Positions 51,665-61,307 of a DNA stretch of 64,000 nucleotides are shown in pieces. The notes beneath the pieces were generated by a model, which did no database searches, was not told the origin of the DNA, and saw only the letters and a program-made list of their open reading frames with translations. Both the position numbers and the translations under genes were made by a program. The first letter of the stretch is position 1; every line of letters begins with the position of its first letter. The stretch is from Poriferisodalis sp965226645 (GTDB lineage: Bacteria > Actinomycetota > Acidimicrobiia > Acidimicrobiales > Poriferisodalaceae). The DNA lies in contig CBDDDL010000002.1 in NCBI GenBank assembly GCA_965226645.1, positions 248,001 through 312,000 of the forward strand. Reading direction: 5' to 3'.

Positions 51665-52867
51665 TCACATGGCGAGTCGATGGGCGACGTTGCGCTCGAC
51701 GCGTTCGGCCGGTGCCAGATCACGGGTCGTCGCGGCTTCGATCCACTCCTGCGGATCGGAGGGAATCGTCGGTGCGTCGGAAGAAAGCGTGACCGTGACT
51801 CCGCGGCGCAGCAAGCTGGCGAGCGGCCACAACCAGCTCTGTTCTGTAGCGGAAAGCTGTTCGCGGTACTTCTGCGCACGCCGGGTCACGAAGCTGGGTT
51901 GGGTAACCACGGCAACGCCGAGGCGGGCGATTCGATCGAGCTGCTCTGGCAGCGCAAGCGCACAGTGTTCGATGCGATCGGGCGCAATCCGCTCAGTTCC
52001 AAGCCGGCCAGATGCGGCGGACCGGGCCGTCTCACGGACCGGCGGATGCGCCTCGAGGGCATCGATGGCCGCCTGCAGCGTGTCGATGTCCATTGCATGG
52101 ATGGCGACCGGAAAATGGTGGGCGCGGGCGGTCGCGACCAGTTCGGAGATCGCGCTGTCGTCGTCGTGCGGCGGCATCACCTTGGCGTGACCGATTCGCA
52201 CTCCAACCTCATCGGTCAACGCCGACGAGCCCGGCACGGTCATGCCAAAGGTCAGCTCCTCAAGCGAGTCGAGCCGATCAGCGCCCACCATCGCGGTGAT
52301 CTCCACAGACGGCACGCCGAAGGTCGCTTCAGCCAGCAGTTCCAACGCAGCGAGGTCGTTGGTGCACGTCGCATCAGTGCATGCGCTGATGCCAACGGCG
52401 GCCAGGTCGGCCAGCACAGCAGTGACCGCTGCCACAGTCGTCGCTCGGTCGGGCCGCGGCACCGCCGCCAGCACATCGTGGCGCTCCACGAGCACCTCAC
52501 CGGACGCGAGGCCCAGTGCCCGGCCCGCGACGGTGTTGACCACGGCCACATGGCCGGTGATGTGGTGGAGCACAGCCGGACAGCCCTCGGTGACGGAGTC
52601 CAACTCGGCAACCGTGGGGTGGCGTCGCTCATCGAGCAGCGCATCGTCGTAGCCCCACACGCGCAGCCACGAGTGAGAGGTGTCACCCACCGGCGCGGCC
52701 CCGCTTCGGCGGCGCGCAGCCAGCTCAGCGGCGCTGCCGCGCCGAACGGCGGCCAGCAACTCTTCCATTGACGTAGCAGCACTCACGTCGACTGACCGGC
52801 GTGCTGCGGCGCACGCCAGCAGGTGCAAGTGATCGTCGCGATACCCCGGCGCCGGGGTGGTGCTCAC
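51665..52867 (-). CDS. amidohydrolase family protein (YtcJ-like, lacking the N-terminal beta domain)
   Basis: A 400-residue TIM-barrel amidohydrolase if GTG 52867 is the start; a TTG at 52933 inside the upstream synthetase gene is the alternative. The metal-binding H-x-H (YRDDHLHLL) occurs within the first 15 residues, then VLHHITGHVAVVN, ACTDATCTND, VAIHAMD, RIEHCALA and TLSSDAPT with the metal Asp. YtcJ-type proteins usually have about 60 residues of beta-sandwich before this motif and a matching strand set at the end, both missing here. It follows the acyl-CoA synthetase gene closely. Substrate unknown. Confidence 0.75.
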   Translation of the reverse strand: MSTTPAPGYRDDHLHLLACAAARRSVDVSAATSMEELLAAVRRGSAAELAARRRSGAAPVGDTSHSWLRVWGYDDALLDERRHPTVAELDSVTEGCPAVLHHITGHVAVVNTVAGRALGLASGEVLVERHDVLAAVPRPDRATTVAAVTAVLADLAAVGISACTDATCTNDLAALELLAEATFGVPSVEITAMVGADRLDSLEELTFGMTVPGSSALTDEVGVRIGHAKVMPPHDDDSAISELVATARAHHFPVAIHAMDIDTLQAAIDALEAHPPVRETARSAASGRLGTERIAPDRIEHCALALPEQLDRIARLGVAVVTQPSFVTRRAQKYREQLSATEQSWLWPLASLLRRGVTVTLSSDAPTIPSDPQEWIEAATTRDLAPAERVERNVAHRLAM

Positions 52868-52913
52868 AGACTGAGCGAGCCCGGAGCGCTCACGCCCAGC
52901 CTCAGATCGAGCC

Positions 52914-54488
52914 TCAGACGCCCAGCTCTTCAAGCATCGGAATGAGGGCGCGGCGCAGCAGCTTGCCAGTGGAGGTGCGCGGCAGCTCGTCCATCAGGTG
53001 CACGAACTCGGGCCGCTTGAACGGGGCCAGGCGCTCGCGGGCGTGCGCTACTAGGTCGTCACTGGTGATACCACTGCCAGGACGAATGACGGCAGCGGCG
53101 GCGACACGCTCGCCCCACTCCTCGCTGGGAAGACCCACCACGGCGGCTTCGAGAACGGACGGGTGGTCGTACAGCACGCCCTCGACCTCGTCGGGAAGCA
53201 CGTTCTCGCCGCCACGGATGATCATGTCGCCGGTGCGGCCGGCCAGGAACAGGTAGTCGTCATCGTCGAGATAACCGAGGTCACCCGTGTGCACCCAGCC
53301 CTCGTCGTCAATCGTCACCCGGGTCTTCTCTTCGTTGCCCCAGTAGCCGTCCATCGCCCGGAACGTGTGCAGCTGCACTTCGCCGATCACGCCGGGCGCG
53401 ACCGGCTCGCCGCTGTCGGCGTCGACAACGCGCACCTGCACGTCCTCAAGCACCTGCCCCACCGACGACAGCCGGTGCAGCTTGCGCTCTTTCTCCTCTG
53501 CGGTCCCTTCGATGCGGTGATCGTCAGGGTCCAACACCGCCACGGTGGACGTCGTCTCGGTCTGCCCGTATGCGCCGGCGAAGGCCACGTTCGGCGGGAT
53601 CATGTCGATTGCCCGGCGGATCACCGACGGAGGCATGGGCGCTGCGCCATAGGTGATCGCTTCGAGGCCGCTGAATGCCTCCGGTGCGAAATTGGGCGCT
53701 TCGAGCACTCGGGCCAGCATCGTGGGCACCAGGAAGGCGTGGGTCACCGAGTGCGCCTGCACGCAATCGATCCACGACGACGCCTCGAACTGCGGCAGCA
53801 GCACCACGACGCGCCCGCTGTAGAGCGCATTCAGCATCGAGGTCAAACCGGCGATGTGGTACAGCGGCGCCGCCACGGCCATGCGGCCCATGTCCTCGCC
53901 GGTCGCGGCGTCGTTGGTGCCCATCACGTAGCCGGTGATGGCGCCGTTGGTCAGCTTCACGCCCTTGGGCATGGCCGTGGTCCCGCTGGTGTACAGCAGC
54001 GTGCACAGACCGTCGGAGTCGACGTCTTCGGGCACGGGCAACTCGAAAGCCTCGTCACGGGCGGCGGCATACGACGACGGATCGTCCAGCAGATACACGT
54101 GCTCGAGGTCGGCGGGCTTGTTCTGCTCGATCAGGTCGCTGTAACGAGACTCGGTGAACAGCACGCTGATGCCGCTGTCGCTCAGCAGGTGAGCCGTCTC
54201 CTCCGCGCCGGCGCGGAAGTTCATCGGCACCACGGTGGCGCCGACGAACGCTCCGCCGAATATGGCTTCCACGCACTCGACGCTGTTGGTGGCGAAGATG
54301 CCGACACGGTCGCCGACACCGACGCCGAGCATCGTCAGCATCCCTGCGGTGCGAGACACGTTGTCGAGCAGCTCCTGATACGTGACTTCGCGTGCGGTGC
54401 CGTCGCCGGCCTCCAGCGAGGTATCGATCAAGATGACCTGTTCGCCAGCAATGGTCGCTGGCATGAAGAGCAGCATTCCAAGATTCAC
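52914..54488 (-). CDS. AMP-forming fatty acyl-CoA synthetase
   Basis: A 524-residue ANL enzyme. Motifs: LYTSGTTAMPKGV (P-loop), GAYGQTETTS, HTGDLGYLDDDDYLF with the ribose-binding Asp, RGGENVLPDEVE hinge and LPRTSTGKLLRR with the catalytic Lys. GTG 54488 is taken as the start because GGGGG lies just upstream and homology begins there; an in-frame ATG four codons on is possible. It is divergent from the broken lipoprotein gene at 54644, leaving a 155-bp promoter region. Confidence 0.9.
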   Translation of the reverse strand: MNLGMLLFMPATIAGEQVILIDTSLEAGDGTAREVTYQELLDNVSRTAGMLTMLGVGVGDRVGIFATNSVECVEAIFGGAFVGATVVPMNFRAGAEETAHLLSDSGISVLFTESRYSDLIEQNKPADLEHVYLLDDPSSYAAARDEAFELPVPEDVDSDGLCTLLYTSGTTAMPKGVKLTNGAITGYVMGTNDAATGEDMGRMAVAAPLYHIAGLTSMLNALYSGRVVVLLPQFEASSWIDCVQAHSVTHAFLVPTMLARVLEAPNFAPEAFSGLEAITYGAAPMPPSVIRRAIDMIPPNVAFAGAYGQTETTSTVAVLDPDDHRIEGTAEEKERKLHRLSSVGQVLEDVQVRVVDADSGEPVAPGVIGEVQLHTFRAMDGYWGNEEKTRVTIDDEGWVHTGDLGYLDDDDYLFLAGRTGDMIIRGGENVLPDEVEGVLYDHPSVLEAAVVGLPSEEWGERVAAAAVIRPGSGITSDDLVAHARERLAPFKRPEFVHLMDELPRTSTGKLLRRALIPMLEELGV

Positions 54489-54643
54489 AACAGCCCCCTG
54501 TGGCCCGCACGGGCAGAGATCAAGCCAGATACTCGCAGGTGTCGTTGCCAGCGCGCCATACGGGGCGCAAGCAGCGACACAGTCTGCCCACAGCCTGCGC
54601 CGATGACTCGCCCGCCCCCTGCACAGATCCGTACGCTTCGCGC

Positions 54644-54948
54644 ATGAAGCGACTCGCGTCCGCCCTGCTGGGTCTCGTCCTGCTGGTAGCCGCGTGCAGC
54701 AGCACCGATGACACCTCGCCGGACACGGCGAGCGACGGAACAACCCAGGCGCCGACCACCGAAGCAGCGGCTCCAACCACGACTGCCGCTCCGGCGATTG
54801 CGGCCCCGCCGGAGACCACCGGTGCGCCGATCCCGGCGACGGACCCGCCGGCTCCGACGACTGTCGCGGCACCAGCGACGACGGCTGCACCCGCGAGCGA
54901 ACCCGAAGTCGCCGCTGAGCCGGACGACGAGTCTGTCGACCCGCTCAG
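54644..54948 (+). pseudogene. 5' part of a serine-hydrolase lipoprotein gene cut by an IS1380-type element
   Basis: ATG 54644 begins a lipoprotein signal (MKRLASALLGLVLLVAAC, lipobox VAAC) and a Thr/Ala/Pro-rich linker ending DESVDPLS at the insertion point. If one copy of the 5-bp target duplication is removed, the frame continues directly into the beta-lactamase-like domain at 56634 (ctc agt gct gcc: LSAAVLGWMDE). As it stands the frame ends at 54976 within the element. Confidence 0.85.
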
Positions 54949-55133
54949 CCTGAATCCACCGATTGGCCTTTGGTGAGCGTGGGGTTCGCGGGTCGGTGGC
55001 GGTTGGGGGTCGTGTCGGGTTGTTGGGGGTGTGGTTTGGTGTGTTTGGGCGTGTTGGGCTAGGGGTGGGGGTGTGGTTTGGGTTGTGTTGGCGCTGGGTT
55101 TGTGTGGGGGCGCCGGTTCCGGGGGGTTCGGGG

Positions 55134-56508
55134 TCAGCCTGAGGGTCCGGGCAGGGCTCGCAGGGCTGCGAGTGTGGTTGTGAATTGTGTGGCCCAGGGC
55201 CAGCGGGCGGGGTATCGCAGGGTGGGTGTGCCGGAGCGGTTGACTGCTACGGCGGCGAGGGCGACGAGTCGGGTGCGGCGGGAGCGGTTCGTGGCCGGCG
55301 ACGCGCCCGCGAGTGCTGTGGTCCAGTGGCCGATGTTGTGGGCGAGCGCTGCGCATGCGAGCCATGCGCAGTTCGCGCTGTAGTGGCCTGAGGTGGGTGT
55401 GCCGGAGCGGTTGACTGCTACGGCGGCGAGGGCGACGAGTCGGGTGCGGCGGGAGCGGGACGTGTTCGAGGCCGGAGCCTTCTTTGAGGTCGCGGATGGC
55501 GAGCTCGACGACGGCGTGGGCGCGGTGGAACCGGTCAGCTTCGGCGGTGTCGTGTTCGGTGTTGGTGATGAATGCGTGGTGTCGCCAGTCGGGCCACAGC
55601 TGTTGCTGTGCGCCCTCGGTGAGGCGGGTGCGGCGCACCACGAGGCGAACGGTGCGTTTCTGTTTGCCGCGGCCGGTGGCATAGGTCGTCTCGGCGACTT
55701 GGGCGTGGCCGCCTTTGGTGTAGGCGATGTCGGCCCACGCGTCGTCGCGGATCGCTTGGATCGCAGCGCGAACAGCGGGTATGAGGGCGACGGTGATCGA
55801 CCATTTGATGTTGTGGGCGTCGAGGCGGTCGATCAGTTTCCATGACCAGAATCCCGAGTCGGCGCGCACCGTGGTCGGCCCGACAGCCCCGGCGCGTCGC
55901 AGGTTCGCGACGAGCTCGTCGACGAAGCGCACCACGCCTCGCGAGGACCCCGCGGACCCTTTGCGCATGCGGGCGCCGAGCACCTCGCCGGTGTCGGCGC
56001 GTGTAGCGAGCAGCGGGTGATAGCCGAGCACGCTGGTGTAGCCGTACGCGGCTCCTTGCTTTTGTTTGCCGTGGACCTCGCAGATCGTGGAGTCCAGATC
56101 GACCACCAGCGGCGCCTTGCCGGGGCCCGCGCCCAGCCCCCATGCACGCGCCAGCGTGCGCGACAGCACCGCTTCGAGCTGGCGGACGTGGCCGAACGTG
56201 AACGTCCGCAGGAACGACCCCACCGTGGACGGCGCCATCGGGCGGAACCCCAGCACCCTCCCGGTGCGTCCGGCGCGCAGCATCTCGACGTGATCGATGT
56301 GGGTGGCGCCCGCGACCATCGCGGCGACCACTGTGAGAATCTTCGGGCCCGGGTTCGCCGAACCGGTGCGCACCCACCGCTCGATCAGCGCCGACAGACC
56401 CAAACGGGCCATCAGCGTTCCCGCCAGGATCAGGCCCGCGTTGGCCACCAAACCCTCATGGTCGAAGGTCGTTGCGAACCGGTCCAGCTTGCGCGATGAT
56501 GCAGACAC
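55134..56508 (-). pseudogene. IS1380-family transposase, frameshifted near the C-terminus
   Basis: GTG 56508 follows AGGAGG. The first frame is a clear IS1380 DDE transposase: VVDLDSTICEVHGKQKQG, GYHPLLATRAD, VRADSGFWSWKL and the Glu-containing ELAIRDLKEGSGLEHVP. Directly after this a 67-bp repeat of downstream sequence shifts the frame. The true C-terminus (GHYSANCAWLACAALAHNIGHW) continues in another frame to a stop at 55134. The element is therefore probably immobile unless helped in trans. Confidence 0.85.
55221..55458 (-). repeat. 67-bp direct repeat inside the IS1380 transposase
   Basis: Copies lie at 55221-55287 and 55392-55458 and appear identical (start GGTGGGTGTGCCGGAGCGG, end GCGGCGGGAGCGG). 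The 3n+1 length and position explain the transposase frameshift. Confidence 0.92.
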
Positions 56509-56628
56509 AAAAAGTGCCTCCTGTTTTTGAGACGAATGTGGGTATTGACATCACAATCGTCGCAGATCAGGAGGCCTTTTTCGCGGACGCGGCAACCCCC
56601 ACACACCCGACACACCGGTGGATTCAGG

Positions 56629-57721
56629 CTCAGTGCTGCCGTCTTGGGATGGATGGACGAGACCGGGGCTCCGGGCGTCGTGCTGGCCGTCAGCTCTCGA
56701 GGCGCCGAGCCCGTCGCCTTCGCCTGGGGCGTGAGCGACCTCGCCACCGGCGCGCCGATGACCCCCGATCACCACGTCCGCATTGGCTCGGTAACCAAGT
56801 CCGTCACCGCTGCAGTCATATTGCAGCTCGTCGCCGAGGGACTGGTCGAGCTCGACGTGCCCGTCGCGCACTACCTGGGCGACGACTGGGCGCCGGGGTA
56901 CGAGCACGCCGCGGCGGTCACCGTGCGGGACCTGCTCGGGCATACCTCAGGCTTCGTGGAGTTCGCCGTCGACCCGAGGTTCTTCCAACTTGCGGCGTCA
57001 CGGCTGGATGTACCGATAGCGCCCGAGGAGATCCTGGAGTTCGCTGCGGCTTACGGACCAGTGGCCGAGCTGGGCACTGAGCGCCACTACAACACCACCG
57101 GTTACGTCGCGGCGGGCTTGCTCATCGAAGCCGTCACCGGCAACACAGCCGTCGATGAGATCCGGACTCGGGTGTTCGATCGACTTGGCCTGTCGCACAC
57201 CTACCTGACTCCCAGCGAGTTCCCGCCCGAGCCAACCTCGAACGGATACGTCGGCGGCACGTTCGCCTCCGTGCTCGGATCGATCCTAGGGACTCACCGG
57301 CGACAACCGGATCTCCCTCCAAGGCGCCATCTACGTCGACATCGGCACGATGCCCCAAGAGCTCGCCCGCTCCGCCGGGTGGACCGGCGGCGGCATCGAA
57401 GCGCGCATCGGCGACGTGGCGCTGCTGATCCGAGGCCTCTTCGCAGGCAACGTCCTCGATGCGAGCCAGATCGCCCTCATGACGACCGGCCATCCGGATC
57501 TCGCCGACAACAACGGCTTGGGCATCAATACCGACGAAATCATGGGTCTGACGGTCTACTCTCACGGCGGCGGCGTGCCGGGCTTCCGCACTATCGCTAC
57601 ATATGTGCCCGCGCTCGACCTCGGCATCGCCATCACTGCCAACCTGCTCGGCATCGACGGCGACAACGACGTAGACGAGCTGCTCGTCACGCTGGCCCCG
57701 TTGCTGGCAACCATGGGCTGA
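56629..57721 (+). pseudogene. 3' part of the serine hydrolase (beta-lactamase/D-alanyl-D-alanine carboxypeptidase family), also frameshifted
   Basis: Homology resumes directly after the element (WMDETGAPGVVLAVSSRG). It includes the S-x-x-K motif in IGSVTKSVTAAV, LLGHTSGF and HYNTTGYVAAGLLIEAV, where the usual Y-x-N reads Y-N-T. At about 57290 the frame shifts by one base and continues as LTGDNRISLQGAIYVDIGT to HGGGVPGFRTIATYVP, the H-x-G box, ending at 57721. The intact protein would have been an exported, lipid-anchored serine hydrolase. With both an IS insertion and a frameshift it is a pseudogene. Confidence 0.85.
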
Positions 57722-57806
57722 CCGACCGCCGGGCTAACGAAACTGGGAATCGGCAATACTGGCGCCGTCAGGGTGGGCCCTGCCAGGGCCGTACGAGGGG
57801 GCAGCG

Positions 57807-60488
57807 GTGAGCCAATTGTTGGCAGGCATCCGGGTATTAGAGCTGGCGACAGGAATCTCGGGTCCGTACCTGGGCAAGCTTTTTGCCGACCACGGCGCCG
57901 ACGTCATCAAGGTGGAGCCGTCCGGTGGTGATCCGGCGCGGCGCCACGGTCCGTGGGGCGCTTCAGGGACGCCGTCAGGGGCCGGCAGCCTGGAGCGCTC
58001 GCCGCTCTTCCTGCACCTGAACACCAACAAGCGCAGCGTGATCGCCGACCTCGGCACGCCGTCGCCGAGCGCTGACGACGTCGAGTTCATCCGGGCGCTC
58101 GTGGCGGATTCCGACATCGTGATCGAGTCATTCGCTCCTGGACACCTCGATGCCATCGGGCTCGGCTACGAGACGATGTGCAGTCTGCGCCCTGGCATCG
58201 TGCTGTCCTCGATCACGCCGTTCGGCCAGTCCGGTCCGTATGCGGAGGCCGGCTATCAGGGCAGCGACATCGTCACGTACGCGATGGGCGGGCCGATGTG
58301 GGGCACGGGCATCGACGAGCGCGAGCCGGTGAAGCTGAGCGGTGATGTCACCTCGTATCAGGTCGGCAATCTGGCGGCCGTGCCAACGCTGGCTGCGTAC
58401 CTCATCAGCCGGCGCAGCGGACGGCCTGCACATGTGGACGTGTCAGCCTTCGAGGCACAAGCGGGCACGATCGACCGGCGCAGCTCGTACCTCATCTACC
58501 AGGCGTACACCGGTACCGATGTGGCACGCGAGCCCCGTCAGCCTCAGCGGGCATCGCCCGTCGGCTTCTACCCCGTGACGGATGGCTGGGCGCTCGTGTT
58601 CACGCTCCCCACGTGGGTGCCCCGGATGGTGCAGACGCTGGCTGCGGCCGGGCTGGGGCTTGGCGATGGCGAAGACGGCAGTTCGCTGGCCGAACGCTTC
58701 GCGAGTCCCCGGTGGGTGTTCGATCCCGACCTGCCCGACATGGTCGAGACTGCCTTGTACCCGTGGCTGTTCAGCCATTCCAAGGCGAGCGTGGCGGCGG
58801 CGGCGCAGGTCCATAAGTGGGCGGTGACGCCTCTGACCGCACCGGTCGATGTGCTCGACGACGAGCATTTCGTCTCCCGCGGTGTCTTCGTCGACGTCAC
58901 CCATCCGGTGGCTGGGACCGTGACCCAGCTCACAGCGCCATTTCGCTTGCACGCTGGCTCGGATTCGCCATCGGATGCTGGGCCCGAAGTGCCGGCGCCG
59001 GCTCCGTTGCTCGGCGAGCACGACTTTGTTACGCGTGCCCGCGCCGCTGAACGCTCAGCCCCCGACGCTTCGGCAAGCGATGCCTCGGCCGGCTCAGCCG
59101 GTTCGCATGCGCGGGCCGATCGTGAGCCTCCGCGGCTGCCGCTCGACGGCATCCGAGTCCTGGACCTCACGGTGGTGTGGGCAGGCCCCGGCTGCACGAT
59201 GTACCTGTCCGATCTCGGGGCGGAGGTGATCCGGGTCGACAACCCGTTCGTCTTCCCGACCGCCACGCGGGGCCTGATGGCGCGTCCGCCTTCCGAGATT
59301 GTTCACGAGCTGGGGCCGCTGTCCGGCTACCCCGACAACGATCCGGGACCGCGGCCGTGGAACCGGCAGAACATGTTCAGCTCGCACGGCCGGGGCAAGC
59401 TGAGCTGCACGCTGGACCCGCGCACCGAGCTGGGCCGCGAGACGCTGCAACGGCTGTTAGGTCACGTCGACGTGATCGTGGAGAACAACTCCATCGGCGT
59501 GCTGGCGAAGCTGGGCATGGACTGGGAGACGGTCCACGCAGCGAACCCTCGGGTGATCATGCTGCGGATGCCGCCCATGGGCCTCAACGGCCCGTCGGCC
59601 GATTGGCTGGGATTCGGCGCCAATTTCGAGGCGATGTGCGGGCTGACCGGGCTGCGCGGCTACGCCGACGACGACCCCACAAGCCTGACGTCGGTCTTCC
59701 ACATGGATCCCGCCAGCGCTGCCACGGCTGCGTTCGCCGTGCTGGCAGTGCTGGCCCGCCGGGACGGCGCCGATGGGGGCGGAGGAACGGGCATCGGCGA
59801 ACTGATCGAGTTCTCCCAGTCAGAAAACGTCATGCAGCACATCGGCGAGTACTTCATCGACGCTGCGGCCAACGGAACCCGTCATCAGCCGCTCGGCAAT
59901 CGGTCCATCGCACGTGCACCCCAGGGTTGCTACCGCTGTGCCGTGGATCCGGCTCGGCCGGACCAGGACGACGAGTGGGCGGTCATCGCGTGCGAGAACG
60001 ACGCCGACTGGCGGTCGCTCGCAGCGCTGTTGGATCGGACGGCCGGCGACGGCGCGCCGCCCCTCGCATCAGATGAACGGCTGGCCGCGCGTGAAGGCCG
60101 CATGGTTCACCATGACGAGATCGACGCCCGCATCACCGCCTGGACTGAGCAGCTCACCTCAGCCGAGGTCTTCCATCAATGCCAAGCGGCCGGCGTACCG
60201 GCTGGTCAAGTGCTGCGCGAGTCACAACTTCGGACGGATCCGCACATTGCAGACCGCTGCTGGTTCCGCCAGAACGGCTCGGTCGAGCAGGGCTGGCACA
60301 GCTTCCCGGGTCGCCAGTGGCGGTGGGATGGACCGGAGATGCCATGGAGGCCGATCGGCATCCTGGGCGACGCCAACGAGTACGTGTTCCGGGGACTCCT
60401 CGGCATGGACGACGACGAGTGGCAGGCGCTCTGCGACGAAGGCCACATCAGCCGCGACTACAAGCATCCCGACGGCACATCGATGTAG
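57807..60488 (+). CDS. fused double-domain CaiB/BaiF CoA-transferase
   Basis: An 893-residue protein made of two consecutive class III CoA-transferase domains (about 1-410 and 450-890) joined by a Ser/Ala/Asp-rich linker. Domain 1 opens LAGIRVLELATGISGPYLG with ADHGADVIKVEPSGGDPARR; domain 2 opens LDGIRVLDLTVVWAGPGCT with LGAEVIRVDNP. Known class III enzymes are interlocked dimers of single domains, so the fusion may form a pseudo-dimer with one active site. A catalytic Asp is plausible in domain 1 (QGSDIVTYAMGG) but not obvious in domain 2 (FGANFEAMCGL). GTG 57807 has GAGGGGG upstream. Substrate unknown. Confidence 0.88.
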   Translation: MSQLLAGIRVLELATGISGPYLGKLFADHGADVIKVEPSGGDPARRHGPWGASGTPSGAGSLERSPLFLHLNTNKRSVIADLGTPSPSADDVEFIRALVADSDIVIESFAPGHLDAIGLGYETMCSLRPGIVLSSITPFGQSGPYAEAGYQGSDIVTYAMGGPMWGTGIDEREPVKLSGDVTSYQVGNLAAVPTLAAYLISRRSGRPAHVDVSAFEAQAGTIDRRSSYLIYQAYTGTDVAREPRQPQRASPVGFYPVTDGWALVFTLPTWVPRMVQTLAAAGLGLGDGEDGSSLAERFASPRWVFDPDLPDMVETALYPWLFSHSKASVAAAAQVHKWAVTPLTAPVDVLDDEHFVSRGVFVDVTHPVAGTVTQLTAPFRLHAGSDSPSDAGPEVPAPAPLLGEHDFVTRARAAERSAPDASASDASAGSAGSHARADREPPRLPLDGIRVLDLTVVWAGPGCTMYLSDLGAEVIRVDNPFVFPTATRGLMARPPSEIVHELGPLSGYPDNDPGPRPWNRQNMFSSHGRGKLSCTLDPRTELGRETLQRLLGHVDVIVENNSIGVLAKLGMDWETVHAANPRVIMLRMPPMGLNGPSADWLGFGANFEAMCGLTGLRGYADDDPTSLTSVFHMDPASAATAAFAVLAVLARRDGADGGGGTGIGELIEFSQSENVMQHIGEYFIDAAANGTRHQPLGNRSIARAPQGCYRCAVDPARPDQDDEWAVIACENDADWRSLAALLDRTAGDGAPPLASDERLAAREGRMVHHDEIDARITAWTEQLTSAEVFHQCQAAGVPAGQVLRESQLRTDPHIADRCWFRQNGSVEQGWHSFPGRQWRWDGPEMPWRPIGILGDANEYVFRGLLGMDDDEWQALCDEGHISRDYKHPDGTSM

Positions 60489-60575
60489 CCGGAAGCGCGA
60501 CTTGGAATGCCCGCGTCGTCCTAATCCGCCTGCTGCCCACAGATACGCGTCACACACCACGGGTAGATTGCCCGC

Positions 60576-61250
60576 ATGGCAACTGACACGGGCACTGACG
60601 CGGAGGCCGCGACCAACGACATCGAGTTCTGGGTGGACCCCATCTGACCTTGGTGCTGGGTGACGGCCAGGTGGGTCGTCGACGAAGTCGCCTCCAAGCG
60701 CAACCTGAATGTGAAGTGGCAGCCGATCAGCCTGCTCTTCAAGAACAATCCGCCGACTGACAGTCCGTACTACGACGCGGTCGTGGGCACCCACGGGCAA
60801 CTGCGGGTGATGGAGTCGATCCGCGCCGCAGAGGGCGACGATGCCGTGTTCGGCGTCTACTGGGACTTTGCGAGCCGCATCCATCACGACGGCGACCGCG
60901 ATTTCGACATCGCGAAGGCGCTCGAGGAACTGGGGATCGACCCCGAGCACGCCAAAGCAGCAACTGACGAGTCGTGGGACGCCGAGATCCGTACGCGCAT
61001 GGACGAAGGTTTGGCGCTCGTCGGCACCGACGTCGGCACGCCGATCATCGCTCTGGACCGCAGCGACGGCGAGCGCGTCGGCATCTTCGGCCCGGTGATC
61101 ACGCGGGCGCCCAAGGGTGCCGATGCCCTGAAGCTCTGGGACGGCATGATCGCCATGATGGACGTGGACGGCTTCTGGGAGCTGAAGAAGACGCGCACCG
61201 AGCGCCCCGAGTTCGGCGAGCGTCCGGTAACCGTCCCGCCGGTGGGCTGA
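60576..61250 (+). CDS. selenoprotein, DsbA/Rv2466c-like (mycothiol-dependent nitroreductase family) with UPWC active site
   Basis: Reading the TGA at 60645-60647 as selenocysteine gives a 224-residue protein whose N-terminus, IEFWVDPI-U-PWCWVTARW, matches the active site of Rv2466c-like thioredoxin-fold proteins (FWFDPLCPWCW) with Sec24 replacing the first Cys. The rest agrees with the family: ISLLFKNNPP, DVGTPIIAL, GIFGPVITRAPKG and FWELKKTRTERP. The ATG at 60576 is in frame. A hairpin at 60662-60680 fits a bacterial SECIS. The family reduces substrates using mycothiol in actinobacteria. Automated calling would miss the active site by starting after the UGA. Confidence 0.9.
60662..60680 (+). 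promoter_or_regulatory. bacterial SECIS-like hairpin for the Rv2466c-like gene
   Basis: GACGGCC-AGGTG-GGTCGTC forms a 7-bp stem (one G-T pair) and a 5-nt loop with G at its second position. The loop starts 21 nt after the UGA, inside the 16-37 nt window for bacterial SECIS elements. Confidence 0.7.
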
Positions 61251-61307
61251 GCGCGCTTCATCGCACCGGCTCACTCCCGACACACCAACCCCCAACGGAG
61301 CATCGCG

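Larger units (their letters stand above)
54949..56628 (-). mobile_element. IS1380-family insertion sequence, 1680 bp
   Basis: Perfect 13-bp terminal inverted repeats CCTGAATCCACCG bound the element, flanked by the direct repeat CTCAG (54944-54948 and 56629-56633), read as the target duplication. IS1380 elements are usually quoted with 4-bp duplications, so 5 bp is slightly unusual. Length fits the family. The one transposase gene is frameshifted. The noncoding stretch 54977-55133 is strongly G/T-biased and holds nothing else recognised. Confidence 0.88.

Noticed and set aside
52867..52933. TTG start at 52933 for the amidohydrolase
   Set aside because: It lies within the upstream synthetase gene, has no ribosome site and would add low-complexity residues only.
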